Counted from the stretch's first letter, positions 1-6,961 are shown. The stretch: 9,871 nt of DNA from CAKSHP01 sp045590935 (GCA_045590935.1 JAZNSA010000166.1:1-9871); one strand, 5' to 3'. Notes: generated from the letters alone by a model not told the origin. Numbers and translations: made by a program.

Positions 1-160
1 ATTTTTTCTAAATTAAAAATTGATTTGGCTTGCTTTAAGCTATTGTAAAGCATAACCTCTAAAGAAGAAAATTCTTCGTACAATACAGGTTTTACACCCC
101 AACTCAAATTAAGCTTTCGCACGCTGGACCTATTGTACAGATTATTTTTGTTTTTCGCAT
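1..160 (-). pseudogene. pyk: Pyruvate kinase remnant with large internal deletion, running off the left edge
   Basis: Read on the minus strand from the ATG at 160-158, the first codons give MRKTKIICTIGPACES, the highly conserved pyruvate kinase N-terminus, preceded by an AAAGGAG ribosome binding site at about 173-167. Two codons later the frame stops (TGA at 106-104). In the next frame, from about 119 down to base 3, the sequence reads RKLNLSWGVKPVLYEEF followed by about 26 more residues that resemble the C-terminal domain of the same family (the 'LSWGV.P.L' strand and the helix after it). The whole TIM barrel, B domain and most of the C-terminal domain, around 350 residues, are missing between the pieces. 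What is seen is a start region fused out of frame to an end region; that it is inactive is inferred, but no catalytic residues remain. The end of the gene lies outside the window. An assembly collapse is the main alternative. Confidence 0.85.
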
Positions 161-202
161 AGTATACTCCTTTCGCTATTGATTAATTACATTTAAAATC
201 CC

Positions 203-231
203 ATAATAAATATTTACACAAAACCGGTTAA
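203..231 (-). promoter_or_regulatory. Possible promoter of the pyruvate kinase remnant
   Basis: On the minus strand TTAACC (231-226), a 17-nt spacer and TATTAT (208-203) make a moderate SigA-like promoter about 43 nt upstream of the remnant's ATG. The -35 overlaps an 8-bp palindrome, AACCGGTT at 222-229, which could be part of an operator. The match is modest, and in such AT-rich DNA it could be chance. Confidence 0.35.
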
Positions 232-285
232 AATTCAGTTAAGAAAGTAAAAAAGAAAAATGATAAAAAAAAGAAGTATTTTGTA

Positions 286-314
286 TTGACCTTTGAGTTT
301 TTTTGTGGTAAAAT
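286..314 (+). promoter_or_regulatory. SigA-type promoter of putP
   Basis: TTGACC (286-291), a 17-nt spacer and TAAAAT (309-314) differ from consensus by one base in each hexamer. Transcription would begin near 321 and leave a leader of about 86 nt before the putP ATG. It lies in the 246-base divergent gap between the pyruvate kinase remnant and putP, which otherwise holds only AT-rich sequence. Confidence 0.75.
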
Positions 315-406
315 GTACAAGTTGGTAGCTGTAAGTGAAAAATATGACATGCTATCTAAAATAAAATTATTGTGCACGAGCGGAATGTGCAAAAGGAGGG
401 GATTTT

Positions 407-1933
407 ATGGCAAGTGCAAATATTCAATACCTTGTAGCAATGGTGATATATATGCTTGCAGTTGTTGTAATTGGAATTTATTTTTCCAAAAGAGCTAACA
501 AGAATGCGGAAACGTATTTTTTGGGAGGAAGAACGTTAGGACCTTGGGTTGCGGCTTTTAGTGCGGAGGCTTCTGATATGTCAGGATGGCTTTTGATGGG
601 CTTGCCGGGACTTGCATATTGGACAGGTCTTGCAGGAGCAGGTTGGACTGCGATTGGTTTGTTTGTTGGTACATATTTTAACTGGTTGATTGTTTCAAAA
701 AGGCTTCATAAGTATAGCGTTAAGATTGATGCCATTACGATTCCAGGATTTTTCTCGAAGCGTTTTCGTGAGAAAAATAAGATTATACTTATAATTGCAT
801 CGTTGTTTATAATTATTTTCTTTACTGTTTATGCAGGACAGTGCCTTGCTTCTTGCGGAAAGTTGTTTGTTAATCTTTTTGGATTTGGTTATCATGAGAT
901 GATGATTGCGGCTGCTATTTTCGTTTTGATATATACTTTTTTGGGCGGATTCTTGGCAGAGAGTGCATCAGATTTTATGCAGGCGGTTGTAATGGTTATT
1001 GCACTTGTTACGATATTGGTATTAGCTGTAGTTAATGCAGGCGGAATGGGCGAAGTAATAGCTAATGCAAAAAGCTATGACGGATTTTTATCATTATTTT
1101 CTACTGCAACACCGTCTTCTGAGGTAGCTAATGAATTTGGAAGCGCAGAACCGTACACGTTCTTATCAATATGCTCTTGTCTTGCTTGGGGCTTAGGTTA
1201 TTTTGGAATGCCTCAGGTATTGTTGAGATTTATGGGAATCAGAAGCACAAAGGAGCTTACTCGTTCGCGTAGAGTTGCTTGTATATGGCTATTTATTGCA
1301 ATGGCTGCAGCGGTGTTCATTGGTATTGTAGGAAGAAGCGTTAAAGGACTTGAATATCTTACAAATGCAGAGGCAGAAAACATCTTTATTGATACGGCAA
1401 CGGCGTTCTTGCCACCTATACTTGCGGGCTTTGCTTGCGCAGGAATATTGGCAGCTTCAATCAGTTCTTCGGATTCGTATTTGCTTATTTCAACATCTGC
1501 ACTTGCTGAGAATATATACCATGGCATATTCAAAAAGAATGCAAGTAACAGGGAAATTATGTGGGTAACACGTATATCAATGTCAGTTATTACAATAATT
1601 GCGATGATTATTGCGTGGGATTCAAACAGTACTATATTTGGAATTACATCTTTTGCATGGGCAGGATTTGGAGCAACGTTTGGACCTCTTATGTTGTTCT
1701 CTCTATTCTGGAAAAAGACATCTTACGCAGGTGCGATTGCGGGTATGCTTTCAGGCGGCGTAATGGTATTTTTCTGGGAGCTTGTAATTAATCCTTTAGG
1801 TGGTATATGGGAGGTTTACAGCTTGCTTCCGGCGTTTATCCTTTCGTCGATAGTTATATTTGTTGTTTCTCTTTGCGGCAAAAAGCCATCGGATGAGATT
1901 GTTAATGATTTTGATGTAATGCTTAATGCATAA
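407..1933 (+). CDS. putP: Sodium/proline symporter (SSS family)
   Basis: Encodes a 508-residue inner-membrane protein that imports L-proline with Na+; E. coli PutP has 502 residues. The sequence is almost entirely hydrophobic segments, consistent with the 13 helices of the family. Residues 55-69 (ASDMSGWLLMGLPG) match the PutP helix II motif, with D57 and S59 in the places of the Na+-binding D55 and S57 of E. coli. Residues 180-193 (GGFLAESASDFMQA) fit the family signature. Residues 351-365, with S353 and S354, align with the second Na+ site (S340/T341). The ATG follows a strong AAGGAGGG (393-400) at a normal distance. A small 5-bp hairpin (arms 373-377 and 387-391) lies just before that ribosome binding site. 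It is a single-gene unit with its own promoter and terminator and no proline catabolic gene beside it, so a role in uptake for osmotic balance or Stickland-type fermentation is only inferred. Proline specificity is likely but not proven by sequence. Confidence 0.93.
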   Translation: MASANIQYLVAMVIYMLAVVVIGIYFSKRANKNAETYFLGGRTLGPWVAAFSAEASDMSGWLLMGLPGLAYWTGLAGAGWTAIGLFVGTYFNWLIVSKRLHKYSVKIDAITIPGFFSKRFREKNKIILIIASLFIIIFFTVYAGQCLASCGKLFVNLFGFGYHEMMIAAAIFVLIYTFLGGFLAESASDFMQAVVMVIALVTILVLAVVNAGGMGEVIANAKSYDGFLSLFSTATPSSEVANEFGSAEPYTFLSICSCLAWGLGYFGMPQVLLRFMGIRSTKELTRSRRVACIWLFIAMAAAVFIGIVGRSVKGLEYLTNAEAENIFIDTATAFLPPILAGFACAGILAASISSSDSYLLISTSALAENIYHGIFKKNASNREIMWVTRISMSVITIIAMIIAWDSNSTIFGITSFAWAGFGATFGPLMLFSLFWKKTSYAGAIAGMLSGGVMVFFWELVINPLGGIWEVYSLLPAFILSSIVIFVVSLCGKKPSDEIVNDFDVMLNA

Positions 1934-1944
1934 TTGTTAAATAA

Positions 1945-1990
1945 AAAAATCGCATGAATTTATGACAGAACGTAAATTCATGCGATTTTT
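1945..1990 (+). terminator. Rho-independent terminator after putP, possibly bidirectional
   Basis: The arms 1945-1962 and 1973-1990 are perfect 18-base complements around a 10-nt loop, starting 11 nt after the putP stop codon. The 5' arm begins with an A-run and the 3' arm ends in a T-run, so the hairpin can end transcription from either side, although nothing on the minus strand needs it here. Confidence 0.92.
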
Positions 1991-2026
1991 ATTATGAAAA
2001 AAATTAAGAAAATAGGGCGAGAGGGT

Positions 2027-2055
2027 TTGACAAATTAGCGTAAAAATGGTATAAT
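2027..2055 (+). promoter_or_regulatory. Consensus SigA promoter of the MATE gene
   Basis: TTGACA (2027-2032), exactly 17 nt, then TATAAT (2050-2055): a perfect consensus promoter. Transcription would start near 2062, leaving a leader of about 185 nt before the MATE start codon. Such strength suggests that expression, if controlled, is limited at the leader or by a repressor. Confidence 0.88.
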
Positions 2056-2140
2056 ATATTAGTTTTGAATAATGGGAGATATCCTTGAAGTAAGAGAAAA
2101 ATAAATTTTGGCAAACTAAAAGTGAGTGGAGAAATTAATT

Positions 2141-2182
2141 ATGGATTTTTCGGCGATGAAAGAATTTATCAGCCTCGATTAA
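2141..2182 (+). CDS. Possible 13-codon leader peptide upstream of the MATE gene
   Basis: ATG at 2141 opens a frame for MDFSAMKEFISLD, ending in TAA. A GGAG at 2128-2131 sits 9 nt before the ATG, which is a good ribosome binding site. It lies in the long leader between the consensus promoter and the MATE gene, where a translated upstream frame could couple drug-induced ribosome stalling to exporter expression. I see no clear competing hairpins after it, and the peptide matches no family I recognise. It may be chance, or a scrap of an older gene. Confidence 0.25.
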   Translation: MDFSAMKEFISLD

Positions 2183-2247
2183 GAAACGTTGCGTATACAG
2201 GTTTGTTTAGATAAATTTAAAGGTGAAATCAAGGAGAATAAATAAAA

Positions 2248-3603
2248 ATGGGAAATGTTATAGTTAAGGATTTAACTAAGGGAAGCGTTGCGAAATTGTT
2301 GCTTAAGTTCGCCATGCCGCTATTTCTTTCTAATGCGCTTCAAGCGATTTATAATATCGTTGATATGATTGTTGTTGGGCAATGCTTAGGCGGAGCGGGA
2401 ATGTCGGCGGTTTCTATTGGCGGAGATATTTTGCATTTGCTTACGTTTGTTTCTATGGGGTTTTCGTCGGCGGGACAGGTTATAATTGCGCAGTATGTTG
2501 GTGCAAGAGATTTTGACAAGGTTAAAAAAACGATTGGTACAATGTTTAGCTTTTTGCTTTTGGCATCTGTTATAATCGCCGTTGTTTGTTTTGGATTAAG
2601 GCATCAAATGCTTGGGTGGATTAATACACCTGCGGAGTCATATAAATATACAATGGATTATACACTGACTTGTATATTCGGGCTTGTATTTATATATGGT
2701 TATAATATAGTCAGTGCTATTTTAAGAGGAATGGGCGATAGTAAGAGACCGTTTGTATTTATTGCGGTTGCGGCAGTTTTGAATATTGTTTTGGATATTT
2801 TGTTTGTTAAGTATCTGAATATGGAGGTTTTTGGAGCGGCGCTTGCAACCGTTATAGGGCAGGGAGTAAGCTTTGTTTTATCACTTATTTATTTGTATTT
2901 GAAAAAAGAGAGCTTTTGCTTTGATTTTAAATTAAAGAGCTTTGCTATGGAAAAAGAAGCACTTGTTAAAATTGTTGCACTTGGAGTACCTATGGCAATT
3001 CAATCGGCGGCGGTAAGTCTTTCAAAAGTAGTTTTGATGGCATGGATTAATATGTATGGTGTTGTTTATTCTGCACTCGCGGGCATTTTCAATAAGATAA
3101 ACGTTATGGTTGCTGTTGTTTCAAATTCGTTTACTACTGCAGGAAGTGCAATGGTTGGGCAAAATCTTGGCGCTAAGAAGGATGACAGAGTGCCTGAAAT
3201 ATTAAAGACGGTTTCAATTTGCAGTATGATTATTTCGGTTGTTCTTTCGCTTGTTTTGGCTATTTTCCCGTCAAGTGTATTTTCGGCGTTTACAAGTGAT
3301 ACAAGAGTTTTAGAGGTTGCGGGGATAATAGTTATACCAATCATTTTAAACTTTTTTGGAGCGGCAACAAGAAGCATAAGCTTTTCTATTATAAATGGCT
3401 CGGGAAATACGAGATTAAATCTTGCTGTTGCAATTATTGATGGTATCATAGCAAGAATGGGAATTGCCGCATTTTTGGGATTTTTTATGAAGATGGATTG
3501 CCTTGGATTTTGGTATGGCGATGCGATTGCGGGATTTGTTCCGTTTATTATTGGTTTGACATTTTACCTTTCGGGAAATTGGCGCACAAGAGGCAAGGTT
3601 TGA
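2248..3603 (+). CDS. MATE family efflux transporter
   Basis: Encodes a 451-residue polytopic membrane protein of the multidrug and toxic compound extrusion family, which exports cationic drugs or metabolites in exchange for Na+ or H+. The length and 12-helix pattern fit the family. The N-terminal half carries the first-helix pattern with P24 and the LQAIYNIVDMIVVG stretch (31-44). The RGMGDSKRP loop (160-168) is followed by LNIVLDILFV (178-187). The second half repeats the layout from about residue 240, with AMVGQNLGA (301-309) and INGSGNTR (382-389). The ATG has AAGGAG at 2231-2236, 11 nt upstream. It is transcribed alone from a consensus promoter after a 185-nt leader. The subgroup looks closer to the DinF/MepA-like proteins common in Clostridia than to NorM, but the substrate cannot be told from sequence. 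Confidence 0.92.
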   Translation: MGNVIVKDLTKGSVAKLLLKFAMPLFLSNALQAIYNIVDMIVVGQCLGGAGMSAVSIGGDILHLLTFVSMGFSSAGQVIIAQYVGARDFDKVKKTIGTMFSFLLLASVIIAVVCFGLRHQMLGWINTPAESYKYTMDYTLTCIFGLVFIYGYNIVSAILRGMGDSKRPFVFIAVAAVLNIVLDILFVKYLNMEVFGAALATVIGQGVSFVLSLIYLYLKKESFCFDFKLKSFAMEKEALVKIVALGVPMAIQSAAVSLSKVVLMAWINMYGVVYSALAGIFNKINVMVAVVSNSFTTAGSAMVGQNLGAKKDDRVPEILKTVSICSMIISVVLSLVLAIFPSSVFSAFTSDTRVLEVAGIIVIPIILNFFGAATRSISFSIINGSGNTRLNLAVAIIDGIIARMGIAAFLGFFMKMDCLGFWYGDAIAGFVPFIIGLTFYLSGNWRTRGKV

Positions 3604-3626
3604 TGAGAAAGCTGAATAAAAAAGGA

Positions 3627-3669
3627 AAACAGGGTAAATATATAAATTGCATATATTTTTATTCTGTTT
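3627..3669 (+). terminator. Weak hairpin terminator after the MATE gene
   Basis: AAACAG (3627-3632) pairs with CTGTTT (3664-3669), and an inner AAATATAT pairs with ATATATTT across a small internal loop. It begins 24 nt after the stop codon. The stem is AT-rich and no long T-run follows, so it is only a candidate. The stretch from here to 3754 is very AT-rich and otherwise shows nothing. Confidence 0.35.
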
Positions 3670-3754
3670 GATTAAGCTAATTAGCTATATGCAAGAAATT
3701 TTTCAAAAAAAATAAAATTAATTTTAGATATATATTAAAAAATAAAAAAATTAC

Positions 3755-3783
3755 TTGAAAAAAGAATTGAGAGGGTATATACT
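3755..3783 (+). promoter_or_regulatory. SigA-type promoter of nifS-nifU
   Basis: TTGAAA (3755-3760), 17 nt, TATACT (3778-3783). A second TATACT lies at 3783-3788, directly repeated with the first. The repeated half-site around the -10 could be part of a repressor site such as an Rrf2/IscR-type operator, but I see no full known consensus and no regulator gene in the window. Confidence 0.65.
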
Positions 3784-3820
3784 ATACTAGTGAATTTATA
3801 AGGAAACATGGGTGATATTA

Positions 3821-5008
3821 ATGAGTAACAGAGTTTATATGGATAACGCAGCAACAACGCCTTTGAAAGAGGATGTTTTAGCTTGTATGATGCCATTTAT
3901 GACGCAGTATTATGGTAATGCATCGTCGATATATGAAACAGGCAGAGAGGCAAGGGCTGCTATTGATAGTGCACATGAGGAGGTTGCGAAGTGTATCAGA
4001 GCTGAAGCGAAGGAAGTATATTTTACGGCTTGTGGCTCGGAGGCAGATAATTGGGCAATCAAGGGTGCGGCATTTGCGAAAAAGGCTAAAGGAAATCATA
4101 TTATAAGCACGAAAATTGAACATCACGCCGTTTTGCATACTCTTCAATTTCTTGAAAAGCAAGGGTTTGAGGTTACATACCTTCCTGTTGATGAGGATGG
4201 CTTGGTAAGTATTTCGGATTTTGAAAATGCTATAAAGGACACAACCATTCTTGCTACAATAATGTTTGCTAACAATGAAATCGGAACAATTCAACCGATA
4301 AAAGAGCTTGCGAAGATAGCAAAGGAGCATGGTATTCTTTTTCATACGGATGCTGTTCAGGCTGTTGGACATGTGCCGATTGATGTAGTTGAGCTTGGGG
4401 TTGATATGCTTAGCATATCTGCACATAAGATTTACGGGCCAAAGGGCGTTGGTGCACTTTATATAAGAAAAGGCTTGAGAATTGAGAATTTTATGCATGG
4501 CGGAGCGCAGGAGAGAGGAAAACGCGCAGGTACGGAAAATGTTTCAGGTGTTGTTGGATTTGCTAAGGCTATGACTCTCGCTTGTGAAAACATAGAAGAA
4601 AATATGAAACATCTTTCAAGGATGCGTGATAGGCTTATTTCGGGGATTGAAGCTTCTATCCCATATATAAAGCTTAATGGGCACAGAACAAAAAGGCTTT
4701 GTAACAATGTTAATTTTTCTTTTAAGTATATTGAAGGGGAATCGCTTTTATTGATGCTTGATATGAAAGGTATTGCGGCATCAAGCGGAAGTGCTTGTAC
4801 GTCGGGCTCTTTAGACCCATCACACGTTTTGCTTGCGATTGGACTTCCTCATGAGATTGCACACGGCTCATTAAGATTAAGCATAGGCGATTTTACAACG
4901 GAAGAAGATATTGATTATGTTTTAGAGGTGTTACCGAATATTGTGTTAAGGCTGAGAGAGATGTCGCCTTTGTATGAAGAAGTTGAAAGGGGAGTAAAAA
5001 ATGTATAG
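3821..5008 (+). CDS. nifS: Cysteine desulfurase, NifS/IscS type (class I)
   Basis: A 395-residue cytosolic PLP enzyme that takes sulfur from L-cysteine, leaving alanine, and holds it as a persulfide for Fe-S cluster assembly. The N-terminus VYMDNAATTP is typical. Other visible motifs are GSEADN (72-77), EHHAV (100-104, H101 stacking on PLP), HTDAVQ (175-180, D177 and Q180), SAHKIYGPKG (200-209, PLP-binding K203) and SSGSACTSGS (321-330), whose C326 is the persulfide cysteine in the class I loop. In the phosphate-binding motif the usual threonine is serine (S73). The ATG at 3821 is chosen because GGTGAT (3811-3816), complementary to the 16S tail, sits 4 nt before it and because homologues start just before this motif. 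A GTG at 3812, after AAGGA, would add three residues and remains possible. It overlaps nifU by 8 nt, so the two are co-translated. No iscR-like gene lies in front. Confidence 0.95.
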   Translation: MSNRVYMDNAATTPLKEDVLACMMPFMTQYYGNASSIYETGREARAAIDSAHEEVAKCIRAEAKEVYFTACGSEADNWAIKGAAFAKKAKGNHIISTKIEHHAVLHTLQFLEKQGFEVTYLPVDEDGLVSISDFENAIKDTTILATIMFANNEIGTIQPIKELAKIAKEHGILFHTDAVQAVGHVPIDVVELGVDMLSISAHKIYGPKGVGALYIRKGLRIENFMHGGAQERGKRAGTENVSGVVGFAKAMTLACENIEENMKHLSRMRDRLISGIEASIPYIKLNGHRTKRLCNNVNFSFKYIEGESLLLMLDMKGIAASSGSACTSGSLDPSHVLLAIGLPHEIAHGSLRLSIGDFTTEEDIDYVLEVLPNIVLRLREMSPLYEEVERGVKNV

Positions 5009-5432
5009 TGAAAAGGTTATGGACCATTTTGCGAATCCGAGAAATGTTGGCGAAATTGAAAATGCAAGTGCTGTTGGACAGGTTGGAAATGCAAAGTGCG
5101 GAGATATAATGAAAATATATCTTGACATTGAAGATGATATAATTAAAGATGTAAAGTTTAAAACGTTTGGTTGCGGAGCGGCTGTTGCAACAAGCTCTAT
5201 GGCGACGGAAATGGTTAAGGGGAAAACTGTTAAAGAGGCGTTGACTATTACGAATAAGGCTGTTATGGAGGCGCTTGACGGACTTCCGCCCGCTAAGGTG
5301 CATTGCTCTGTTTTGGCAGAGGAGGCAATTCATGCCGCAATTAAGGATTATTATGAGAAAATGGGAATGGACACTTCGGAGCTTGGATTAAAGTGCGACG
5401 GATGTTGCGATACTTGCAGTAAGCACGAATAA
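5001..5432 (+). CDS. nifU: Iron-sulfur cluster scaffold, NifU/IscU N-terminal type
   Basis: A 143-residue scaffold on which Fe-S clusters are built from sulfur supplied by the NifS encoded just upstream. It has the IscU fold only, not the three-domain NifU of nitrogen fixers. The three cluster cysteines are present: C33 in KCGD, with the conserved D35 that keeps the cluster labile; C58 in FGCGAA; and C102 in KVHCS, with H101 next to it. The last 13 residues carry four more cysteines (C132, C135, C136, C139, pattern CxxCCxxC), which the core scaffold does not need. The ATG follows AAAGGGGAG inside the end of nifS, and the genes overlap by 8 nt, a typical translational coupling. A strong terminator follows. 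Assignment to the IscU/NifU family is secure; the name nifU rather than iscU reflects clostridial usage. Confidence 0.94.
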   Translation: MYSEKVMDHFANPRNVGEIENASAVGQVGNAKCGDIMKIYLDIEDDIIKDVKFKTFGCGAAVATSSMATEMVKGKTVKEALTITNKAVMEALDGLPPAKVHCSVLAEEAIHAAIKDYYEKMGMDTSELGLKCDGCCDTCSKHE

Positions 5433-5447
5433 TATAGTTTATATGAA

Positions 5448-5510
5448 AAACGAGTGGCGCTATGAACTGATTTTAAAAATCAAGTTGATACCGCCACTTT
5501 TGTCGTTTAT
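5448..5510 (+). terminator. Terminator hairpin after nifU
   Basis: AGTGGCG (5453-5459) pairs with CGCCACT (5492-5498). The stem continues inward through TAT/ATA, AACT/AGTT and GATTT/AAATC with small bulges to a tiny loop. An outer AAACG/CGTTT pair (5448-5452, 5504-5508) can extend it. A T-rich stretch follows the inner stem. It begins 15 nt after the nifU stop and ends the nifS-nifU transcript before the converging acn-icd unit. Confidence 0.85.
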
Positions 5511-5517
5511 AATTTTA

Positions 5518-5652
5518 TTAAAGTGTTATTTCAGACAATTTTTTTGTTATACGAGATAATGTTTCAAGATAATACACTGAGTCAGCACTTGAAAGCTTGC
5601 TAGAATCTATAGAGTAAAGATTTGATAACATATCACTATATTTTGAATAATA
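5518..5652 (-). pseudogene. Orphan C-terminal protein fragment (possible remnant)
   Basis: Directly after the icd terminator on the minus strand, an open stretch of about 44 codons ends in TAA (5520-5518). It reads like real protein: a charged, helix-forming segment containing SSADSVYYLETLSRITKKL near its end. This resembles the tail of small clostridial lipoproteins that end in a 'DA.YY.EV..R..KKL.E' pattern, which I recall only loosely. It has no start codon, ribosome binding site or signal peptide of its own, because reading further back enters the terminator hairpin. It is best seen as the leftover end of a lost gene. Chance openness in AT-rich DNA is the alternative. Confidence 0.3.
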
Positions 5653-5707
5653 AATGAGAAAAAAAGAACTGCAGCAACCTGATTTTTTAAATATCAAGTT
5701 ACTGCAG
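5650..5707 (-). terminator. Rho-independent terminator of the acn-icd operon
   Basis: The arms 5693-5707 and 5669-5683 form a 15-bp stem with a 9-nt loop in the minus-strand RNA, including two G-U pairs. In plus-strand RNA those two positions would be A-C mismatches, so the hairpin is built for the minus strand. A U-run (complement of 5657-5668) follows at once. It lies about 26 nt after the icd stop codon. Confidence 0.92.
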
Positions 5708-5733
5708 CTTATCATATTTTGACTTAAAAATAA

Positions 5734-6948
5734 TTAAATAAGTTTTTGAAGTCTTTTGTTTATTTCGACAAGGAAGGTTTCTGTATCAACAGTTTGCTTA
5801 TTCTCGAGAGAAGATAGAGCGGCTAAGTCGCCTGTCATAACGCCTTCTTCTATTGTTTTGATTGTTGCCGCTTCAAGCTTGTCAGCAAATTGGCACAAAT
5901 CATTGTTACCATCAAGTTCGCCTCTTTTTCTTAGTGCGCCTGTCCAAGCATATAGCGTTGCAACGCTGTTTGTTGACGTTTTTTCACCCTTGAGATGCTT
6001 ATAATAGTGTCTTTGAACTGTTCCGTGTGCCGCTTCGTACTCATAAACGCCGTCTGGAGAAACCAAAACAGATGTCATCATTGCAAGGCTTCCGTATGCA
6101 GTTGCAACCATATCGCTCATAACGTCGCCGTCGTAGTTCTTACAAGCCCAGATATATCCGCCGTTTGAACGAATAACTCTCGCAACAGCATCGTCGATAA
6201 GAGTATAGAAATATTCTATATTAGCGGCTTTGAATTTCTCTTTATACTCTGCTTCAAATATCTCTGCAAAAATATCTTTGAAGCGATGGTCGTATTTTTT
6301 TGAGATAGTATCTTTTGAAGCAAACCAAATATCCTGCTTTGTATCAAGAGCGAAATTGAAGCAGCTTCTTGCAAAGCTTGCTATTGATTTATCAGTATTA
6401 TGAACACCTTGAATAATTCCGTCGGTGTCTGAGAAATCGTGTATCAACGAGCGTGTTTCATTGCCTTTATCATCTGTGCAAACTAATTCACACTTGCTTC
6501 CCTTGCTAACCTGCATTTCTGTATTTTTATAAATATCACCATAGGCATGACGTGCGATTGTTATAGGCTTTGTCCATGTAGGAATATATGGAGTTATTCC
6601 TTTTACGATAATAGGCGTTCTGAAAACTGTACCGTCAAGAATTGCACGAATTGTTCCGTTTGGAGATTTCCACATTTCTTTAAGGTTATATTCTGTCATT
6701 CTGTCGGCATTGGGAGTTATTGTTGCACACTTTACTGCTACACCGTATTTTTTTGTGGCTTCGGCAGAATCAAAAGTTACCTTGTCGTTTGTAGCGTTTC
6801 TGTGCTCAAGACCTAAATCGTAATACTCTGTTTTTAAATCGATATATGGAGTAAGCAAGATATCTTTAATCATTTTCCATATAACTCTTGTCATTTCATC
6901 GCCGTCCATTTCAACGAGCGGCGTTGTCATTTTTATTTTTTCAACCAT
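5734..6948 (-). CDS. icd: NADP-dependent isocitrate dehydrogenase, eukaryote-like type II
   Basis: A 404-residue cytosolic enzyme that oxidises and decarboxylates isocitrate to 2-oxoglutarate, making NADPH. It belongs to the subfamily that includes mitochondrial and cytosolic animal enzymes rather than the E. coli Icd type. Visible substrate residues are T77 (KCATITP), S95 and N97 (WKSPNGT), R101, R110, R133 in ARHAYGD (equivalent to human IDH1 R132), Y140, K212 and D252. D275 and D279 in NYDGDVMSD bind the metal. R313 and H314 in HGTVQRHY mark NADP rather than NAD preference, by analogy with R314/H315 of human IDH1. The length fits the roughly 400-420 residues of the subfamily. The ATG at 6948 follows AAGGAGG with good spacing. 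It starts 13 nt after the aconitase stop, so the two are one operon supplying 2-oxoglutarate, probably for glutamate synthesis. A strong terminator follows. Confidence 0.95.
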   Translation of the reverse strand: MVEKIKMTTPLVEMDGDEMTRVIWKMIKDILLTPYIDLKTEYYDLGLEHRNATNDKVTFDSAEATKKYGVAVKCATITPNADRMTEYNLKEMWKSPNGTIRAILDGTVFRTPIIVKGITPYIPTWTKPITIARHAYGDIYKNTEMQVSKGSKCELVCTDDKGNETRSLIHDFSDTDGIIQGVHNTDKSIASFARSCFNFALDTKQDIWFASKDTISKKYDHRFKDIFAEIFEAEYKEKFKAANIEYFYTLIDDAVARVIRSNGGYIWACKNYDGDVMSDMVATAYGSLAMMTSVLVSPDGVYEYEAAHGTVQRHYYKHLKGEKTSTNSVATLYAWTGALRKRGELDGNNDLCQFADKLEAATIKTIEEGVMTGDLAALSSLENKQTVDTETFLVEINKRLQKLI

Positions 6949-6961
6949 TATTCTTTCCTCC

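Noticed and set aside
222..229. AACCGGTT palindrome as a catabolite (cre) or Rex site
   Set aside because: It does not fit either consensus well enough to name a regulator.
286..498. 70-codon plus-strand frame across the putP promoter and start
   Set aside because: It contains the putP -35/-10 region and overlaps the true start in another frame, and its composition is not protein-like.
2062..2247. Riboswitch in the MATE leader
   Set aside because: I compared it by eye with TPP, preQ1, c-di-GMP, guanidine and yybP-type core sequences from memory and found no match, so it is kept only as an undefined leader.
3878..4498. 206-codon minus-strand frame opposite nifS
   Set aside because: Antisense shadow of a well-supported gene, with no ribosome binding site and no recognisable motif; the same applies to the minus-strand frames at 1213-1533, 3066-3449, 4459-4707 and 4893-5333.
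5653..5715. Upstream extension of the 5518-5652 fragment to an ATG at 5715, giving a 65-codon gene
   Set aside because: The added codons lie inside the icd terminator hairpin and its U-run, and no ribosome binding site precedes the ATG. Only the part after the terminator looks protein-like.
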